Shown piece by piece: positions 61,137 to 64,000 of a DNA stretch of 64,000 nt (positions are counted from its first letter, which is position 1; each line of letters starts with the position of its first letter). Source of the DNA: Halococcus salifodinae DSM 8989 (lineage in GTDB: Archaea; Halobacteriota; Halobacteria; Halobacteriales; Halococcaceae); the NCBI RefSeq assembly GCF_000336935.1, contig NZ_AOME01000051.1:122022-186021 (forward strand), read 5' to 3'. The position numbers and the translations under genes were made by a program. The notes under the pieces are model-generated. The model ran no database searches and was not told the origin of the DNA. It was given only the letters and a program-made list of their open reading frames with translations.

Positions 61137-62378
61137 ATGAACGACCGCGTTACCAGACGTGGGTTCGTCGCGACCGTCGGTGCGATCGCCATCGCGGGCT
61201 GTAGCGGCGTCACTGGCGATCGATCGTCGGATCGCTCGACGGCTATGGACGATTCCGCCACGTCGGCAGCGACCACGTCGACGGCGAGCGGAGAGGGGTC
61301 GTTGCCACCCCTCGCGGATCGTTCGCTCGTGCTGCCGATGGAGCCGCCGCAACTCCGCGAGGCGGCAGTGTCCGGGGGAGTGTCGAAGGACGGCATCCCT
61401 GCGATCGACCAGCCGCGGTTCGAGGCTGCCGGTCAGGTGGGCGGCCGTCTTGCTCCGGGAGATGTGGTTTTCGGGATTGCACGGAACGGCGTCGCCAAGG
61501 CGTACCCGCAGTCGATCCTCGTCCACCACGAGGTGTGCAACGACACTCTCGATGGCACCCCGATCGGCGTCACGTACTGTCCGCTGACAGGGACCGCAGT
61601 CGGGTTCGAGCGCGGCGAGACGACGTTCGGGGTGTCGGGGCGGCTCGTCAACGACAACCTCATCATGTACGATCGAGCCACCGAGCACTGGTGGCCGCAG
61701 GTCCTCGCGACGGCGATCCCCGGCTGGAACGCGGACGGCGACGCGAGCGGCACCGACGGCGGAAGGACGAACGGAGCCGGGAGCGTGCAGTCGAACACAT
61801 CCGGAAGTGCGACATCGAACACATCCAGAGACGGGACGCCGAACGCCACGATCGGGCGGTCGCTCCGGGAGTTCCGCGTCGTCTGGACGACGTGGCAACG
61901 GTGGCGAGACCAGTTCCCGGACACCCGCGTGCTCACCGAGGACACCGGGTACATTCGGGATTACGGACAGGACCCGTACGGTTCGTACAGCCCACCGAGC
62001 GGCTACTACGAACCCGAAAGCGAGCCGCTGTTCCCGCCGCTCGACACCGACGACCGATACCCGACGAAGGCGGTCGTCGTGGGAGCGCGAACGACCGACG
62101 GCGCGATCGCCTTCCACAAGCGCTCGCTCCGGCGCGAGGGAGTTATCACAGGCTCGCTTGACGGGACGCCACACGTCGGCGTCCACGACGACCGCCTCGA
62201 TACAGCGTACGTCTACCGCAACGCCGACGGGGCGTCGGTCACGACCACGCCCGACGGTGTCCGGGTCGCGGACACCGTCCATCCGCCGGACGAACTCCCG
62301 CTGGAACGAGTCCACGCGTTCGATGCCATGTGGTTCGCGTGGCACGGGTTCTATCCGGCAACGAGCGTCTATGGCTGA
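61137..62378 (+). CDS. DUF3179 protein, Tat lipoprotein
   Basis: 413 residues. The N-terminus NDRVTRRGFVATVGAIAIAGCSG has a twin-arginine motif and a lipobox-like AGCSG, so the mature protein is likely lipid-anchored outside the cell. A Ser/Thr/Asp-rich spacer (about 25-55) precedes the DUF3179 domain: GVAKAYPQSILVHHEVCNDTLDGTPIGVTYCPLTGTAVGFERGETTFGVSGRLVNDNLIMYDR. Its Cys and His pattern (VHHEVCN, YCPLTG) resembles a metal or redox site. It overlaps the next gene by 8 nt. Function unknown. Confidence 0.88.
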   Translation: MNDRVTRRGFVATVGAIAIAGCSGVTGDRSSDRSTAMDDSATSAATTSTASGEGSLPPLADRSLVLPMEPPQLREAAVSGGVSKDGIPAIDQPRFEAAGQVGGRLAPGDVVFGIARNGVAKAYPQSILVHHEVCNDTLDGTPIGVTYCPLTGTAVGFERGETTFGVSGRLVNDNLIMYDRATEHWWPQVLATAIPGWNADGDASGTDGGRTNGAGSVQSNTSGSATSNTSRDGTPNATIGRSLREFRVVWTTWQRWRDQFPDTRVLTEDTGYIRDYGQDPYGSYSPPSGYYEPESEPLFPPLDTDDRYPTKAVVVGARTTDGAIAFHKRSLRREGVITGSLDGTPHVGVHDDRLDTAYVYRNADGASVTTTPDGVRVADTVHPPDELPLERVHAFDAMWFAWHGFYPATSVYG

Positions 62379-62937
62379 GTCGATCCGTCGAACGCTTCGA
62401 ACTCTCCGCATCGTCGCCAGCCGCTGGGACGCGCGGGCGATCCTCACCCTCACCGGGCTCGCGTACCTGATCGGTTACTCGTTCGCGGTCGGCGATCTCG
62501 CGCTCACCGGCCGTGGCGGTATCTCGCTACTCGTCGTCGACGCACCGCTCGATCGGGCGTTCCAGTCGACCGGCTATCTCTCGTTCGAACCGATCGCCGC
62601 GGTCGAAGCCGGCCCGCTCACGTACCTCTTCTCGCCGATCGACGCCGGCCTCGCACTCGTGCTCGCAGCCCTCGTCGGCATCAACGTCGCGCTGACGTAT
62701 CTGGGGCTGGTGCAGCCGCGTGCCTGCGGGATGGAATCCTCGGTCGGGCTGCTGGCGGCGGTTCCCGCCCTGTTTTCGGGGGCGGCCTGCTGTGGTCCGG
62801 TCGTCCTGATCGCGATCGGCGTGCAGGCGACGGGGGCGGTGATCGCCGGGTTCCAGTTGCTCCTCCCGATCGCGGTGGGACTGCTGGCGCTCAGCGTGGT
62901 ACTCGTCGGACGACGGATCGACCCGACGCTCGCGTAA
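62371..62937 (+). CDS. Membrane protein with CCGP motif, coupled to DUF3179 lipoprotein
   Basis: 188 residues from ATG 62371, inside the last codons of the DUF3179 gene (8-nt overlap). About five helices: ILTLTGLAYLIGYSFAVGDLAL, PLTYLFSPIDAGLALVLAALVGINVALTYLGL, SVGLLAAVPALFSGAACCGPVVLIAIGVQATGA, and FQLLLPIAVGLLALSVVLVG. Vicinal Cys140-Cys141 in GAACCGP resemble the paired Cys of membrane metal carriers (MerT-like) or redox proteins. Function unknown. Confidence 0.78.
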   Translation: MAESIRRTLRTLRIVASRWDARAILTLTGLAYLIGYSFAVGDLALTGRGGISLLVVDAPLDRAFQSTGYLSFEPIAAVEAGPLTYLFSPIDAGLALVLAALVGINVALTYLGLVQPRACGMESSVGLLAAVPALFSGAACCGPVVLIAIGVQATGAVIAGFQLLLPIAVGLLALSVVLVGRRIDPTLA

Positions 62938-63017
62938 CCCGCCAGCTACCCTGCTGTCGCCGATGGTCGCGCGATCGATCCGGTGTCGAGCGCCCGGTCG
63001 CGGACGGCCACACGAGA

Positions 63018-63986
63018 TCAGCCGTCGAAGAAGGCCTCGGGACCGTGGTCGTCCTGCCACGCGAATGCGAACAGGCGTCGGGTCGGCAAGCGTTCGAGCT
63101 GTCTCCCGTCGGCCCCACGGCCCGTCTCGACGTCCCATTCGGTGCCGTCGGCCCGGACGGTCTGGGAGTCGTCGGTGGATTCGAACGCATGGCCTGGCTG
63201 CTTGAAGGCGTGGATGGTGTCGGCAGTCGCGAACACCACGACGTCGGTCTCGCCGACGGTCGTCTCGACCACGCCGCCCGCCTCGCGGACGCGCTCCAGC
63301 GGGAATCCGCACGCCTCGCCGTCGCGCTCAACGCCCAGCACCACCGCTTTCGGCGCGAGATCCGTCCGATCCCACGTCCGCGTCGCCCCGCCGTCGCTGT
63401 CGCGGTGGGCGTCGAGGCCGAACCCCTCGCCTGTGAAGTACGAGTCGTACGGTTCGACGTCGTACCGGATCGTCGCCGGCGCATCGTCGTCGCTCGCCGC
63501 CTCGCTCTCCCCGCCGGGTGGCTGGAGCACCACGCCATCGGGATACTCCGCGGCGAACCCCTCATAGGAGTAGGTTCCGGCCGGGAGCACCGAGAGCGAT
63601 CGGCCCTCGAACGCGCCCGCGAGACACTCGCCGGTCGACTGCTTCCACTCGGCGTCGGTCTCGCGGTCGTACATCACGAGGTCGTCGTCGGCGAGCTTGC
63701 CCGAGACGCCGAAGGTTAGCACCCGCTTGTCGACAGCGGCATCGTAGACGATCGCGCTGGCACAGAGCGGACACCACGTGACCGCGATCGGTCGATCACC
63801 GGTCGCGTCGTTCACGATCTCGTGGTAGTGCAACACCCGGATCGGGTACGCCCGCGGCGGAACGGACGCGGCATCGGACTCGACGACGATCACCAGGTCG
63901 TCGGGATCGCCGAAGTAGTCGGTATCGAACGCCGGATCGTCGATGCTGGGGATCGCGTCCTTCGGGACGACCTGTCGGACGTTCAT
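63018..63986 (-). CDS. DUF3179 protein, paralog without signal peptide
   Basis: 322 residues from the ATG at 63984-63986. DUF3179 core: AYPIRVLHYHEIVNDATGDRPIAVTWCPLCASAIVYDAAVDKRVLTFGVSGKLADDDLVMYDRETDAEW, close to that of the lipoprotein at 61137. It starts directly with MNVRQVVPKDAIPSIDDPAFD and has no Tat or Sec signal, so it should be cytoplasmic. The C-terminal half is family-typical (LAPKAVVLGVERDGEACGFPL). It is convergent with the CCGP membrane protein gene. Function unknown. Confidence 0.9.
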   Translation of the reverse strand: MNVRQVVPKDAIPSIDDPAFDTDYFGDPDDLVIVVESDAASVPPRAYPIRVLHYHEIVNDATGDRPIAVTWCPLCASAIVYDAAVDKRVLTFGVSGKLADDDLVMYDRETDAEWKQSTGECLAGAFEGRSLSVLPAGTYSYEGFAAEYPDGVVLQPPGGESEAASDDDAPATIRYDVEPYDSYFTGEGFGLDAHRDSDGGATRTWDRTDLAPKAVVLGVERDGEACGFPLERVREAGGVVETTVGETDVVVFATADTIHAFKQPGHAFESTDDSQTVRADGTEWDVETGRGADGRQLERLPTRRLFAFAWQDDHGPEAFFDG

Positions 63987-64000
63987 GGACGGATCGTCGT

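Noticed and set aside
1-64000. tRNA, rRNA or CRISPR loci
   Set aside because: No cloverleaf-type GGTTCRANNC context, rRNA-like segment or regularly spaced repeats were found by eye, including next to the integrase.

Overview
The window reads as chromosomal DNA of a halophilic archaeon of the class Halobacteria. GC content is high and nearly all proteins are rich in Asp and Glu. Several promoters place a TATA-like element about 26-33 nt upstream of the start codon, as expected for leaderless transcripts. Archaeal hallmark genes are present: deoxyhypusine synthase, MBF1, SBDS, FEN1 with a PCNA-binding tail, and a RecJ-like replication-repair protein. The gene style suggests a Halococcus-like genome, but I cannot fix the genus. 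I found no rRNA, tRNA, CRISPR array or complete insertion sequence.

Layout. 0-6.4 kb: a partial winged-helix protein, a dicarboxylate/amino-acid symporter and a FUN14 protein around a shared palindromic TATA, an orphan transposase-type helix-turn-helix protein with its own inverted repeat, a FecCD permease behind an iron-box-like operator and a leader ORF, and an aldehyde dehydrogenase. 6.4-9.1 kb: a small accessory-looking patch with a ribbon-helix-helix-like protein, about 0.9 kb without a recognisable gene, CTGCAAG repeats, and a DNA-binding protein overlapping a tyrosine recombinase. 9.2-15.8 kb: a two-gene MetE-type methionine synthase operon, an array of GC-rich hairpins, an S9 peptidase, and a selenium-binding/methanethiol-oxidase-like protein overlapping a [2Fe-2S] ferredoxin. 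15.8-23.8 kb: housekeeping genes (FEN1, BolA, fumarase, acetyltransferases, methyltransferase), an unusual Nramp-like transporter and a nitroreductase. 23.9-38.4 kb: acyl-CoA dehydrogenase and acyl-CoA ligase, O-methyltransferase, MutY, MFS permease, FMN reductase, YIP1 protein, molybdopterin oxidoreductase, the RecJ-like protein, a second hairpin array, OsmC and a metallo-hydrolase. 38.5-48.5 kb: FAA hydrolase, an exported FAD/iron-sulfur dehydrogenase pair under a second iron box, HflX, deoxyhypusine synthase, Pi transporter, and a hisC / NMP-kinase / CDP-alcohol transferase / MBF1 cluster. 48.6-57.7 kb: an oxidoreductase-aldo/keto reductase fusion coupled to another CDP-alcohol transferase, triosephosphate isomerase, acyl-CoA synthetase, SBDS and a second HflX. 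57.8-64 kb: an APC permease with universal-stress domains, a thiol peroxidase, and two DUF3179 proteins, one coupled to a membrane protein with a buried Cys-Cys pair.

The most interesting units are four. (1) A Tat-exported GMC dehydrogenase with a C-x5-C-x3-C iron-sulfur motif lies behind a perfect TTAGG-N4-CCTAA box, and the same box type controls the orphan FecCD permease. (2) A two-enzyme fusion (Gfo/Idh/MocA plus aldo/keto reductase) is translationally coupled to a CDP-alcohol phosphotransferase, which looks like a polyol-headgroup lipid pathway. (3) A selenium-binding protein is translationally coupled to a ferredoxin. (4) A DUF3179 lipoprotein is coupled to a CCGP membrane protein. All functions come from reading sequence; no database search was run.
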